In this document: piece by piece, positions 49,017 through 62,331 of the stretch
How the letters are laid out: each line of letters opens with the position of its first letter
Numbering within the stretch: the first letter of the stretch is position 1
From: Marsupella aquatica
Taxonomy: Eukaryota; Marchantiophyta
DNA length: 64,000 nt
Assembly: GCA_973895155.1 (NCBI GenBank)
Contig: OZ316891.1
Location: 5,766,001-5,830,000, forward strand
Direction of reading: 5' to 3'
Position numbers and translations under genes: made by a program
The notes under the pieces: model-generated
Database searches by the model: none
What the model saw: the letters and a program-made list of their open reading frames with translations, nothing else
What the model was told of the DNA's origin: nothing

Positions 49017-50342
49017 AATCCAGGTGAGACTTTCAAGTCAGTCAGATTTTGCTACCCATCCCTGCATTTCTTTTACTGAATGAAAGCTCCAAGCACGAGT
49101 TTTTAAGCTTGGGACTTGAGGGAACCAAGTCACAGGTGTGAAATGATTTTCTGTTGGTACATAGAGTACATTAGACTTGCTTCCACATTGACTCACACTT
49201 CAGTCCACCTGTTTGGAAGGTACATCGAGCTCGGGAGATACCGTTGAGGCACTTTGGAATGTACAGACCTGCCTTGCCAATGTGCGAACCTACTGAATAC
49301 AATTCAAAGCCTCCCAAAGTGTTTTTGTGGTAAATTTTGTGCTCTTGGACCTGCCCACAGTGCCTTCTAGTATTTCAGAAATGACCTCGCTTTCACGTGG
49401 AAGTTCTGCTTCAAGTCTTACATCCATAGCTGCAAGGAAATGGAATCCCATTCCTTTGCCAAAGCAGGAGCAACCAAAGGAGCAACAGAAGGATTATGGG
49501 AAATCCAAGGCAGCTCCAACAAAAGTGAGAAACAGAGAAGCTCGAAAGCACCATTGGAGATGACGTTGATGGAGTTCGAGCCTGAGAATTCACAGGAGGC
49601 ACAACTAATGGCAAAGATGGAGGATTCTGAAGATGAAGCATTTTTGGATTGTCTCAGCACCAACAGATCTACCTCCAGTGATGGTTGCTATGTGGTTTTC
49701 ACAAAGCATTCACCTAGCCCAAAGCGTAAATCTAGGGCTAATTGAAAGCTTCAATTCTTGCACCTAGGAAAGGTTTAGGTAGGCCATTTTGTGAAGCACC
49801 AGGCTAGGCCGAATATAGGTAGAATTTAGACATGGTGGCTGGCGGATCATGTGGCCGTCTAGAATAGGGAGGCCTGGCCTCCAATTTTGTAACCTCTTCA
49901 TTTATGACATGGAATTCCGTGAATTTGCAATGTACAATGTTTGCCAAAATATTTGAGCCAATTTTATTACAAAATGAGCATACAATGAATTGCATCAACT
50001 CCATTGACTACAACTGGCTAGCTAGCAAAACCTGGAACAAAAATCCAAGTTCACATGCCCAAAATTTGGCTTCCAAATCTACATGGTTCTCTGCTACCCT
50101 TGTGTTTTCATTCAGTTCAACTATGTTGTCATAAAAAAACAGGACTCTCAACCCTGGTCTCACTAAAAACAGGTAGTGGATTCTGTGGAGGTTCTTGTAG
50201 CTTGCATCCGAGCTTTCAATTTCCTGGCCTCTTCCAACTTCCATTGTCGGACATAATCAAGGAGCTTTGGTTCCATGTTGTCTGTAGGCAATGTAAGCAA
50301 CTTCATCAACGAATTATTTTGCAACTATGTCTTCACCCGATC

Positions 50343-51000
50343 TCAATTCACAACTGCCATCTCCCGTTGGGCATTTGTACTAACCTTCATTGCTTCTTGT
50401 TCAACCTTCATTCGCTTGTGATCTTCCTTGGCTCTCTTCTTTCCTTGAGGCCTCTTCCTTGTGTCACAATCTTCGACAGGTTCTTGGTGCTGCCTATCAA
50501 CACTTTCATTGTCACCATTCTCAATGACAATTGGACTCAAGCTAGAATGTTCATTCTTGATGGTGTCGGACCTAGACGATGTTGATTTCCTGCCCTTCCC
50601 TTTAGACATATCGTCTATTGGATTCCCCCACCGCGGACAATCTTTCAAAATCCAGAAGTAGGAATCAAAAGAAAATGTTTTCCCTTTGGGATGGTTCTGT
50701 TTGTATAATTCCTTTGCCTTCAATGTTGTCGATGTTGGTCCCCAAAATTTGAAGGTCTCCTACCTGTTGAAAACATCCGATGAATTTTGACACATCATGT
50801 TTAATATCAGACCACTCCCCTTCCAGTGATTTTTGGGCCCTCAACTAAACTCCTTCAATTTGTGCTTCTCGTACTGCTCGGTCACCCGGTCCCAAAATCT
50901 CTTAGCCCTCTACCTTGCACCAATGCAAGGATCTTGGGACACATGGAGAACACTGTAGCACAATTGTTTAAACTCTTCTGCACCATACTTTTTTCCCACG
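50343..51000 (-). pseudogene. Harbinger Myb/SANT-like ORF2, broken
   Basis: On the minus strand VSQDPCIGAR, AKRFWDRVTEQYEKHK, an EGEWSDIKHDVSKF-like block and the segment AKELYKQNHPKGKTFSFDSY followed by FWILKDCPRW match the plant Harbinger-associated Myb/NAM-like protein, which helps the transposase bind DNA. A basic tail follows (RKRPQGKKRAKEDHKRMKVE). Stops and frame changes separate the N-terminal blocks; only 50343-50723 is one open frame. Confidence 0.75.
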
Positions 51001-51426
51001 ACTTGCTGTCATCTTCTCACATCTTTCAGCTTTGTAAGCGCAATTTCACTGACAGAAATTCTTGTGTGCAATGTCAGGTTTGCACGACAACTCCCAATGG
51101 CCCACGACAATCACTGTTGATGGAAAGTCAAAGCGGGAAATCTAGACACAATTTTGGTGCGAGTACTCCTTCACATTGCGAGTGCCGCATGGATACGTAA
51201 CTGCCATGGATTCATTTGGGGGTGGGCGGAGGGGCTTGGAATGGCGATCGCCTTCCTACGCAAAAGTAGCGGCACGCAAGCAAAAAATGTTAGCGGCTTT
51301 CTGCAAATGTTTTACAGAAGCAGCCACTGTTGGACATGTTTTTCTCCAAAAAACAGCCGCTAATCTGGGGTTTGCCAGTTACGGAGCTCTTTGCAGGCAC
51401 CGTTGGAGCAGGCGTTGGAGATGCTC

Positions 51427-52619
51427 TAAGTCCGGAGTTTATTAGCCCATGCACTTTACTCCACGGGTTACTCTCCAACTTTTCCCAATCGATCGGTCAT
51501 GATCCAGGAGAACTCATGGCCTGTTATACCAGGCCGTGGTTGCAAGGGCCTTGACACGGCCCATCATCCGTCTGGTCAAGGTCGGCTGCAGGCAGATCTG
51601 AGGGAGGGGTGGGGTCAATGAGCTCCTCGATGGGTGGTGGTAAGGCCACCAGGGAGGATTGGCCCCTCAGGTTCTCTGTGGGGGAAGGTGGGGCGGTGGG
51701 GCGGTGGACGGTGGGCCTTCCTCAATAGCAAGGGCAACGGGTTTGGGGTTGACCATGCCAGGGCTTTCCAGGGTGGTTGCCATGACTTGGTTCTATGTCA
51801 GTAGTGTCATGACCATATGTATGTGTATCATTGTAGTACGTAGTGACTGTGCTAGTAGAGGCCATACCCTATGTAGGGCCGTAGTGCCTAGATAGAGATT
51901 GGTTCCATGCATAGGGTTGGAGGGGGTGCCTTGTTGAGGGTGACCCCTCTGGTAGGACCCGCCCTTGGGTTGGAGGGTATAGTGTGGATAGGGCTCAAAG
52001 AACATTAGTTCTTTGAGTTGAGCCTTTGGCAGCGTTGGGAGAGCCTTGGTAGTGAGTGGAGCTCTTTGGCTATGGTGTCCCGTTAGCTTCGACCTGAATT
52101 CTCCATCGTGGAATGGGTTTGGCTTGACTGTTTGTGTTCTATAAGTGTTTTATGACAATATGTCTTTCACAGATTTCAGTTGTGATACACTTGTATTTGT
52201 GTATGCTCTTGTTCCTATGATGTATATATGTGGGTATGGAATGTCAGCGATGTATGTTTTATGACAATGTGTATTCGCACAACAAAAATGCCGCGATTAC
52301 AGCGGTGTCATGCAACGAGGAAGAGGCCCCATTGGTCGGCTCAGGCTCAGGGTGGAGGCTGCGGGTACCAGGCTCTTGGATTTGGGCTGGGGTCTCTTCT
52401 CTGCCGGGAAGACCCACCTGGACTGGATAATCTTTGGCTCATTACATGTGTTCCAGAAACAGGCAGCAGAACTGGACATAATCGTGAAAAACATATGATG
52501 TGTCTCTTATGGCTAGCTGAATTATGCAGTGTGGTGCGTACGCGAAACGACAGAGTAAGGAGCTTGTGAAGTCTGGAGGAATGAGCTTAAGGCTTGCGCA
52601 TTCTCACATTAACATCTTT
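51427..52619. other. Gene-free G-rich stretch
   Basis: Short G-rich repeats such as GGGGCGGTG occur at 51680-51710. No gene is supported. Confidence 0.4.
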
Positions 52620-52950
52620 ATCTGACCATGACATGTTTTTCTCACCCTCTATATCTTTTCTTTGCTCCCCGCTTTGCTCCACAGATCTACTCCTCGAGAT
52701 CTTTTCTCACCTGGCTTGACATGTTTTCTTCACCTCCATATCTTACTTTTTCCTTCTTGTCATCTTCATCTCACCTTGACATCTTTATCTCACAACCACA
52801 TCTTCTCCTCGCCCTCAACATCTTTTTTCACTTTGATATTTTTTTCATTTATACATTTTTTCCCACCTTTTCATTTCTCTGCTCAACATATTTTTTTCAC
52901 TTTGATTTCTTTTCCTCAACTAAATTATTTTTGTGGGCATGGGTTATTGT
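52620..52950 (+). repeat. TTTTCTCACCTTGACATCTT minisatellite, copy C
   Basis: Degenerate units of about 20 bp on the same theme as copy A. The array ends at TTTTTGTGGGCATGGGTTATTGTGAG, which resembles the edges of the other copies. Confidence 0.75.
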
Positions 52951-55013
52951 GAGATGGCCACGTACCCCCACCCTCTAAAGAAAGAATTTGATTAATTAAC
53001 AAAGAAAGGTGGATATGTCTCACTTCTCCAGTAATAAAAGTTCTTCTCCAAAAGGCCTATTACCCGATATCACTATGCACAGACTAGAGTTTCCACAAGA
53101 TGCACATTACAGGGTGACAACAGGGGGTCAGATGCTCTTATTGCCAATACACGTTGTGAGCTCACTTTTACTCTGACGCTAAGAATCTTCTTGATCATAT
53201 TTTACTATGTTATTTTACAGCCATTAGATCTCCCCTAGATTTGGCTCATGTGGTTTTGAGGGCTAGGTGTGAAACTCGCATTCAAAGACCATAAGCTGAG
53301 CAAAAGTTCAGCTAAAAGTGTCCAGTACTTTTTAGTCAGATGGAATTGTCACTTTTGCCACCAAAGGAAGAGGGGAATACTTTTTCCTGATGTGGAATTT
53401 CGCTAACTTTCGCCACCAAAAACAAGGGAGGAATAGTTTTTACCGAGGTGTAATTTAGCGAACTTTCGCCACTAGCTTGGGATTCTGTACTGTTTTGACA
53501 TTTTTAGTTTTTTGGCGATGGACATGATTAATACGCACGAGGAGCAGTAGAAAGTAGCAATTATGACAAAGCGAAGCCTTCAGGAATTCGGTACTTGGGA
53601 TTGGAAGGTATTTATTTTAGAGTTGAATGGAAACCGTACTCTTGTACTGAAATATAGTGTACTAACTACAATGGCGAAATCTGCACAAGGGTACTGAGGT
53701 ACTGAACCCGTAGTGTCCTTGGAGGTACAGAACCAGTCCCGGGAGGGGAGGTCGGTACCGGCCCGTTCCTCTGGCACGGCCCTCCAATCCGTCAGCGACG
53801 GCAGAGCCAGTCTTTCCGCCGACGCTCCACGCCCACTGACTGTGCAGTCTCGTCGCAATTAAAAATGCAAAAGGAATCCACGGCCAGATCTTCCCGGAAA
53901 AGGGGTCACACGACCTCCGCCGTGAGATACTGTGTCGATGGAGCCCTCCCCAGATGCACCGTCGATCACGACGGTGGCAACGCTACTGTAGGACGGGTCT
54001 CTCACTTTTGTCGGTCCACCTTTCAAGACTGCGAATTTATATTTAGCGCAAAAGTTAATTTAATGTTACAACAGATATCACAATATCACATCTAGCACTC
54101 CAGTAGTTTTAAAAAAACTTTAAATCGTCTCATTCACTCAAGGAATAGTCAAGGTGATATTTGCCAAATTAGGAAATAAAAGGACAAACCGTCGATATTA
54201 CATTGAATGCTCCCGTAAGACGTACTCTCACGCTTGTCCGTCCACCTTTGAGATTGCAGCTTAATAATGAGGGGTATTTTGGTAGCAAAAATTCACCAAC
54301 TTCCACCTTGTTCAAAAGGAATGTGCAGTTTTGGCAAAACATTCATTTTTTTCCCTTTTATTAGCCAGTTTCTCACCTAACAACACACCCATTGACCAGA
54401 AGAGAATCTCAAGGAGTCAAGGTAATCATCAAATCTGGGGAGATCTAACTAATTCACTGCGATCGCCAGTATCGATGCACATTAATGCATCGGTCTTGAG
54501 GGCTTACAGTAAAGCAAGGCGTTTACAGGGTCGCAGTCGTTTGTGACCGTCTGCCGATTGATTCGGGCAGCATGACCTTTGCGTTGGGTGGGTTGGGGGA
54601 GGCAGCCCCATCCTGGCTGTCCCTATTCTTCTTCCCTGCCACCGGACCCGGGCCCACTATCGCCTCACCGGCCAAGCCTTTGTGTGCTGGCCCGTCAAAC
54701 CCCGTCCCCCCGTCCCCCCGCCGACTTTGTATACACATAGGACGCTATGTGCTACGCATAGAGACATGACTTTGCTGTGTATATACGGATTCAAATGTAA
54801 ATACCTTTTTGAGCCGGATGGGATTGGCAGAATGAGATAAACGTGTGTTCTGCACAAATTCATTGAGGGAATGGGAATGTTCGTGTTCATTCCCTGCCAC
54901 ACCGTGCGATTCAGGAATGGAATGGAATGTTCTCATTTAGGAGTTCGTGATTCATGTGTGCCACAATTCGTGTGCTGTAAGGCAGTTCTCATCTTTGGTG
55001 TAATCTCGGTGTC
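52951..55013. other. Gene-free stretch with small repeats
   Basis: A 55-56-bp tandem repeat lies at 53352-53475 (CTTTCGCCACCAAA units). A 40-bp block (CTCTCAC..TTGTC.GTCCACCTTT) occurs at about 53999 and 54226. A GC-rich patch lies at 54590-54730. The left end of the MULE-like unit should lie near 54800-55013, but I could not identify a terminal inverted repeat. Confidence 0.4.
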
Positions 55014-58000
55014 ATGTCTACGGCATGTGTGGCTGAACTTGCACACTTGGATTCGACATGCAATGCTGCAAATTCTCCCCACATGTCCAACATTAGCACG
55101 TTCAAGGATGGGCCGATGTTTCCGCAAAAGCACACTCTAGATGAAGCAGTACCTCAACCACCTGAAGTGCTGGCGACTATAGCGATAGGGGATGTAGCAC
55201 AGGCCTTGGATGGCATTGAACAGCATGTGCTTCACCTGACATTCGATGATGATCGAGTGCTTCAGTTAGAGGACAGGCCACAGCAAACTCCATTGATACG
55301 TAGAAGCCACAGTGACTATTCCAGATGCGACATAGTTCAGACACCTCCTCCCGGAGAATTTGAATACACTAGTTTGGAGAGGTTTGGATCGAAGAAGGAT
55401 TATGCTTGGATTCCAGAGGGTAGGCTGCTGGATTTTATATAGGGATAGAATATGCGCGAGAATTTCCATACTGAGTTCACCACTCGACACATGGTACAAA
55501 ACAGAATCCACAAGACCGGCCCTTTGGTAAAGACCACAACATTGTTTTGTTGCTGCTTTGGTCCGGAAGATTACAAAGGGTGGAAATCCAGCAAAGTGCC
55601 TGAGATATCTGAAATCTAAAGACACAGGTGTCTTTTTGAAGAGAAAAACCATAACAGGTGATCCAGTGATTTTACTGTTCTGCAATTACTTCATTGTACT
55701 CCTGTTTTGCGTCAATTTTTATACTTGAATGCCTCGGTTAATGCTTGGCTTCTTGCGCATGTTCTCCACTCTGAATTGTGTGTGCACCATGTCTTCTCTG
55801 TAGGAATGTTTGTACGTCGCGGTTGCAAATGTTCTTTTACTTCCACAAAATACGAGGATCGGCCAGGGGTTGTACTGATAAAATGGATCCGCAAAGATCA
55901 TTTGGATACGCAAAATCTGGTTTTTCATGGCCTGCACGATTCGACTGCCTTCGAAGCAAATGCACACATTGCCCCTAGAATTTCCCTAAAGCTACGCACC
56001 AAAATCGAGCGATATCTTAGGGCAGGGTTGACAGCAAGAGCAATTGGTGATGCCCACTTTGAAGAGATTTTTACGAGATGGCGTAAAGACCACCCGGATG
56101 AGGATGCCGATGTAATCATGTCCAGGGACATGCAGCTTACTCCACGAGATGTGCAAACTGTGAGGGATTCAATGCGAAGGCGACAACCAGACTATTGTTG
56201 TGACGAAGCGCAAGCTACAAAATTGTGGGTCCTTCAAAATGCAGACCACGTGATCTTATATCAACCGCAGATAACATCTAAAAACCAGCCTTTCATTTTA
56301 TTCTGGGCATCTCCTTGGCAGCAAAAGAAGCTATCGCTTCTTGGTCATGATGGACTTGTAGCATTTGATGCAACGTTCGGTACCAACCACTTTGGAGTAA
56401 GCTATGCATTCACTATACCTTGTTTGCCAATCCATTTACATGTGTGTTGCCATTAATTTAGAATTCACGGTCACTGTTCCACATTTTTTTACTGAGTTTT
56501 GTACTGTATATATATACCACTGACAGCACTTTTAATTCTTGTTTTCTTTATCATTGGCAGTTCCCTTTCTACACAGTTGTTGTGTATGACAAACTCCAAA
56601 ACGCCATTCCCGTAGCATAATTTGCTCTCCTGCAAATGTACAAAGCCCTACAAGTTAGCCAAGTCCTCACAGCTTTGAAAGACTGCGTGAATGCCAAGAG
56701 GACAGAATTGAATTTGCAAGTTCCGTGGACACCTACCTCTTGGATTATTGATGTAGCGGACGAGGAACAAGCAGCAATCAGGTTTACTACATATCATGTC
56801 ATTTTCATACCACTGCAGTCTTTCATATTAAATGCATGCCCTGAATAAATTATTTATATTCATTCACTCCTGTCATGCAATTTAATGTGTTTTCTGTACC
56901 TGTAGACAGGTTTTCCCAAAAGTGCCTATCACATTTTGCACTTGGCACGTTCGTAGAGCCTGGACCAAAAACATTATCTCCAAGGTTTTCTGCCCCTTTG
57001 CCAAAGCCCAGATCAATGCGGATCTGGGAGCTCTCATGTATTCTCATGCAAGCCTGGATGGAAGTGGTGAGAACTCTGCGTGTGCTTGTAATGTGTTGGC
57101 TGTCTGCTTGTATTATGTTCGACCTGTGCTTGTAATGTGTTGGTTTCAGCACAATAGTTTGACATGGATTTATTTAGATTTCCAAATGCTAATATTGTAT
57201 ACATTACTTTGCAGACATGATTGAACAGTCCCAAGCTTTTATAGATCAATGGCTACTTACCCAACCAGTATTTGCTGCATATTACAAACGGGAGTGGCAT
57301 AATAAGGTTTGCAATTGGGCAATACAGTTCAGAGGGTACAATCATGCAAACCAGAATACAAATGGGGGCATCGAACGCTGGCACCACACCCTAAAAATGG
57401 AGTTGAAGGCGGGTAGGTATAGCATTATGGGATGGTCCATTCCTTGGCTACTTGGTCGACTGAGAGTTTTGGAGAATCACTACTGGTGTATTGCTGCTGA
57501 CAAATTTCAGGGGCGAATCAAAAACAAGACGATAGAAGGGCTTGTGCATAAGTCCCTGAATAGAGCAAAGTCAATCCCAGATGATTACGTCCAAACATTT
57601 CAGTGGGGTCTGGCCAATTGTGCATGTGTTAAAAGCACTTCTTCAAACAACCCAAGCAGCAAGGAACATCTTGTCACTAATTGGGACAAAGATAGTTGTC
57701 AATGCACATGTGGGTATTCACTTCAAGGGAATGCATGCAAACATCAGGTAATTTTGAATTCACTTCCTGCTTCAAAACTGCTTTGCAAATCATCCGATTA
57801 GACTAAACAGCTTCCTCATTCAAATTTGCGACACCTCTCAACCGGTTTCCATTCACGTGCAGATAAAAGTTCTTTTGCTTACAAAGAAGATGACAGAGTT
57901 GGAAGTCCTTCATCAACTCGGAACAAAAATGGGATTATATTCTGGTGGTCTTGACCAGCATTTCAAATGGATGCATGGGGATTGCCCAGAATTACCGACT

Positions 58001-58867
58001 TATGTAGGGAATATCAATCTCACGTACCCGGATGAGGATATGTGGGAACAGCCAACAGATGACACGAGCCAGTTTATGGTGCCTTCTCCACCCGTGGAGG
58101 AGTTTCAAGCTATAGTCACCACATGTTACAATCAAATTGCACATCACCCAACTCTTGCCAAACAAGGTCTCGTTGAGCTGAAGCATTGGATGGAGTCTCT
58201 CTTCACCAGAGAGGCCCAACAAAATGTCGCAAGGCTGGACATACAGTCTGGTCATGAAGCACTCACTCCCGCTGAAGGGAGTGATAGGACTACAGTTGGC
58301 AAACGCGGCTGGGTAGACAAACTCATGGGTGTGAAGGGTAGACGCAAGCGCAAGGGGAAAGTTGCCATAGACTCCAACAAAGAGAACGTGGATCCGTATC
58401 CTCCGGGTGACCCATAGAATTTGGTGAGCGGAGCAGATGCACCTGAGAGATTGCGCGTGACAAAAAAGGATAAGGCATTATCATTCCAAGCCAAATTTGA
58501 CAAGGAATCTGTAGACGCCCTTGCGGACATGTGTCGTGCCATCACAGACCACACTGGTACCAGGGCACAGGGAGAATGTATAAAGCCCTTTGCGTCAAAG
58601 CCAACACGGAGGACCAAGAACCGAGCAGCTCCACCATTTCCGCTTAGCAACGTCATCAATCAGGCATCGAAATCACGTGTACTCAAAGCGCCTCTGACCC
58701 AGGCAAGTATGGACGTCATTGGAAATGTTCAAATTGGCTCCAGCCAAACGTGGGCTATGTCGCCCAACTTTCCAGACATTTTACGTGCCTTCTCCACAGG
58801 ATGCGCAAGTGACATCAATGCAACGACTACTGTAGAAGAGAATATAGTGTCCATTGCAGATGAATAG
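55014..58867 (+). pseudogene. Mutator-like (MULE) transposase with SWIM finger, nonsense-bearing
   Basis: Coding blocks: 55014-55439 (N-terminus, uncertain), 55452-55657 (two frames, uncertain), 55804-56396, 56561-56781, 56906-57066, 57215-57747, 57863-58867. The last five splice in phase. A FAR1-like basic/Cys N-domain (GMFVRRGCKCSFTSTKYEDR) leads to the MULE core: HDGLVAFDATFGTNHFG (first Asp), SWIIDVADEEQAAIR with FCTWHVRRAW (second Asp, CxxH) and NTNGGIERWHHTLK (Glu). The SWIM finger CTCGYSLQGNACKH follows. The tail is basic (KGRRKRKGK). In-frame stops are TAA at 56618 and TAG at 58415, and the N-terminal exons show stops too, so this copy is probably dead. It faces the gene at 59546-62331 tail to tail. 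Confidence 0.85.
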
Positions 58868-59545
58868 TTGTAGTACATTGAATATATGAACAAAGTGGCC
58901 GACGTTGGCCCCAGTATATATTATCATTCGAGTATTTGGACTTGAATCTCCGTTCATGGAGAAGATTAAAAGGGTTTGTGTATGGAAAAGAAGGTGTAAC
59001 GAATGGCAAAGACACGGGTGTAACGAATGCCAGTCAGATACATGCATGGTAGTAGTTCAACAATGTTACACAAGTTCCACCGAATGAATGTAGTGTCGAA
59101 GAGTACTTGTACTGAGATGACATTATGAAGAGAGCCATGGAAGATACATTTCCCCAAAAAGGGCAAGGAATCATACCACACATTCCATTCGGGCTTCCAT
59201 GGAAGCTGAACTGCATACACATGTTTAGAGGGCTGAAGACAAAACTTTTATATATTTATCCAAGGTGGGTAGGCTCACAAAAGTGAAATAATTGGAGGAC
59301 TATGCCTACGTCCTTACAATCCTTTCAGCGCCTTGTACAAAAATGCGTGAGGATTGGCCTCCCAACTCAAAATGCTAGTCTTCAAAATGCCAAGCACTAC
59401 ACGACATAAAGGTCCTTATATATATGTAGTCTTTGTAACTGTGAATATGAAAATAGGGCTGGCCTACCACGAAAATCGGACGCTGAAGTCATGTTATTTC
59501 ATGTATCCCCTAACATTGTGTAACCACTGTTCATATCCTAGCAGC
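58868..59545. other. Intergenic region between convergent genes
   Basis: 678 bp shared by the 3' ends of the MULE transposase and the 731-residue gene. AT-rich, with no gene seen. Confidence 0.5.
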
Positions 59546-62331
59546 CTACACAATATCATCATCATCGGAACCAGATCCAGAAGGAGCATCACTGACAGAC
59601 GCACTTGGGGTATTCAAATTTGCCACAACTTTCTGTAGCTCTGCGGTTTGAGAGGACAAGAAAGTAATTTTGTCCATGATCTCCGTCAATGGTGTGGACC
59701 TCCTATACGTCTGTGAGAATTGTTGGGAGGCAAGGATTGCTTCCGTTTGACTGGGGGAAAAAGTGCCTTCACTTGGAACATCGTTTGAATCGTCCACATG
59801 AACTGCAATGACTGGATCTGTTTCGGGCTCCATTGGCGGATGTAGTGTATTACCTTTGGGTTCCGCCATGGCAAGTGGAACATGTATACTAGCATGGCGT
59901 GATGGACTTCCTGCATTGGATGAGGAGGCCTTCAACAACGGATCCACATTATTTGTTGCAGGGGGGGCCTCTGGGAATGCATCATGTGATGCAAAGTTGT
60001 TGGTGACCCAGGTAACATTAATCTGGTGCTCCTTGGCAAGCATCTCGCGTGCCAAATCTGGAAACAACTCAGCGGCATCTGAATCCAGACAACGAGCTTC
60101 ATCCTTCCGTTCAGCGTCTGACTCCTCAATGGGCTCCTCATTTGAGGTGTCAGTCCACTCCGCCTCCTCTTCAACCTAGAGGACAATCGCCAATATCACA
60201 CATGAAAGACATTGAAATTGAAGAGGGTTGTGTTTCATCAAATTACAATACAACGAACGTCGTGGTAATGCATGACCGAATGATGTTAACTGTAGTGGCA
60301 CTGCAGGATGGAATTACCTTCTTCATTGCAACATCATGAGTACTTGAGTTGAGCTTCTTATACATGGCCACGATGTTGGGTATGTAAGTCTGAACCGCCT
60401 TGGGCTTATGATGTGCCTTCCAAACCGCATACTCCTTCTCGCCCATAGTCTGATAACGTGGCCAACCATGCTCCTCTTCCCATAGTAGACTCTGATGCTT
60501 TGTACGCATCCAGTTGAGGGCATTGTGACACAACTCTGTCCGATGCAGTGCCATGGCATCATGGATTTCAACAGACTCAATTGATGCATCAACTGGTTCA
60601 AAGAAATTCCTCACAACTGTTGCACTTCGGATGAGTCTTCCACTTTGAAACTCATCTAATTCTGCAAATGCACTGTCTTGAATATCAGACAAAGCTCTGC
60701 TGGTCCACCCAAATACATACGACAAATTTGGGCATTGCAAAACCAAGGCCTGCAACCGAGCCCAGTCACGGTCATTGGTGAGACTGTCCCACACGTGGAA
60801 GTGAAGTTTGGGCATCATAAACTGAAAGAAAATTAAGAACATGTTTTGAGATGGAACTGTTGGTGGCGGGTTCTGTAAACGGTTTTGTTCAAACCGGGTT
60901 ACAAACTTGCTCTGAGTCGTTGCTCTGAAAAATAGACATACCCACAGACATGCATATATAGTAAGCCATAGTGCATGGTGAGATCGATGTTGCATTCGGA
61001 AACATTAATTGCTTTTCAATAACACAGTCACCCTGGTGACTAAAGCCTTCAACATAGACACATACTTCACCCTTCTTTTGGCCATGCTCCAATGTTGTCT
61101 CAATGTCCCTCTTACGTTGTAGTAATTGGGCGAGCATTCAGCCCCTGGCTGCTTCCGGCGTGCAACATTCCTTGCCTCACGTTGTTGCTGTGCAACAACG
61201 TTTATGGTATACAATGATCGAGGGGTCCCTTCACTAATGAGACCATGCTTCTTGAAAACATGGCAACCGTATGTGCGAAGGTTCCTGAAAGGCACCATCT
61301 TACAAGGCAACGTCTTGCACACAGCGCCACTAAAGTATCGAGAGAAATGAACCCCCTCTTTAGCCTTGCATATGACTGTTGATTCCTGTTCACAAGGGTA
61401 AGACATAAATCGTGAATGCCACTACACAGTTGCAATTGTAGAAAGGCATGTAAATAATTGATAATTGGCGTACAACAAAAGAAATGTGGATCCTTCTTAC
61501 AAATTTGCATTTGGCACATGCTTCGGCCCTTCCTACACATTCACAAACATCTGAAGGGCTATGGTCCAAACTCCCCGTTGGAGACAACGTGTTTGTCGAT
61601 ACACGGCAGCCACTACGGGTCCCTCTCTTGGGGGCTGGATCAGAGTCCTCCACGTCAATGTTGATTGCGTCTGTGTCTATATTCACCTGTGCTTTGCCTT
61701 TTGTTCCGAGAAACCGGCCTGGGTGTTCATTATACTAAACCCCAACCTTAGCTTGTCGTGGAGTGAACCTGATGGATGGAACAAGGTTCTCCAACCGAAC
61801 ATTACATTTCCTTTTCTTTCCAGTTGTGCTTGGCACAGGTTTTGATGGGGCAGTTACTATGACTGCAGTGACCTCGTTGCAGGCAGGTGGCGGTGAGTGA
61901 GGCAACAACGGGGAAGGTGGTGCCGGTAGAGCTAGCACCGGAGTGAGCAAAGGATGCCCTTGCGAGTGAACGGAGGGCAATTGAGTTTGGCCATTCGGGG
62001 CAGGTGCTGGTGTCAGCGTTGGGGGCAGCACTGGCACGTTTGCCTCCGAGAATGGCACGTTTGCCTCCAACAATGGAATGGCTACCTCCGACAATGGACC
62101 ACCGGGCAGACTTGGTTCCACATGTAGTACAGTGGGCGAATGATGGAGATTGTCCCACATAGCAAGCCTCTTCTTGGAGGCCTGAAATGAAAACCCAATG
62201 AGTGAGTGACATGGTGTACATGTCAAAAGTAACTTAAATTAAATTAAGGAGTTGGAAGGCAATCAGTTTAAGTAAATTAACCTAATCAGGTTTCAGTGAT
62301 TCGTAAGTACCTTACTCTTGGTTCGCGCCAT
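59546..62331 (-). CDS. Uncharacterised 731-residue Cys-rich protein, MULE-associated
   Basis: Seven exons (62331-62311, 62181-61747, 61686-61501, 61385-61071, 61011-60907, 60821-60318, 60175-59546) join without a stop into 731 residues. All introns are GT-AG and phase 0. It opens MARTKSKASKKRLAMWDNLH. A Pro-rich stretch (about 40-110) and a basic motif KKRK (129-132) follow. Residues 200-255 hold at least eight cysteines (CECVGRAEACAKCKF, then C220, C237, C242, C255) and could bind zinc. The middle part (355-522) is globular with many Trp and His. The C-terminus is acidic with a possible short coiled coil and ends in GSGSDDDDIV. I do not recognise the family. It is convergent with the MULE transposase, as mudrB is with mudrA, but no similarity to MURB is claimed. 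Confidence 0.75.

Larger units (their letters stand above)
47240..51426 (+). mobile_element. PIF/Harbinger DNA transposon, non-autonomous
   Basis: The left end is GAGCGTCTCCAAC (47240) and the right end, read in reverse, is GAGCATCTCCAAC (51426): 12 of 13 bases match as terminal inverted repeats. The flanks are TTA on the left and TAA on the right, one mismatch from the 3-bp TWA target duplication of this superfamily. Inside are a DDE transposase on the plus strand and a Myb/SANT-like ORF on the minus strand, the two proteins expected. Both are broken, so the copy could only move in trans. Confidence 0.85.

Noticed and set aside
54849-54935. Search for a MULE left terminal inverted repeat
   Set aside because: No match to the right side is visible within the window; the right end probably lies outside.
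60889-60995. Alternative reading of the 731-residue gene through the longer 60243-60995 frame
   Set aside because: It would need a 19-nt intron or a lost exon. The 85-nt GT-AG intron at 60822-60906 keeps phase 0 throughout.
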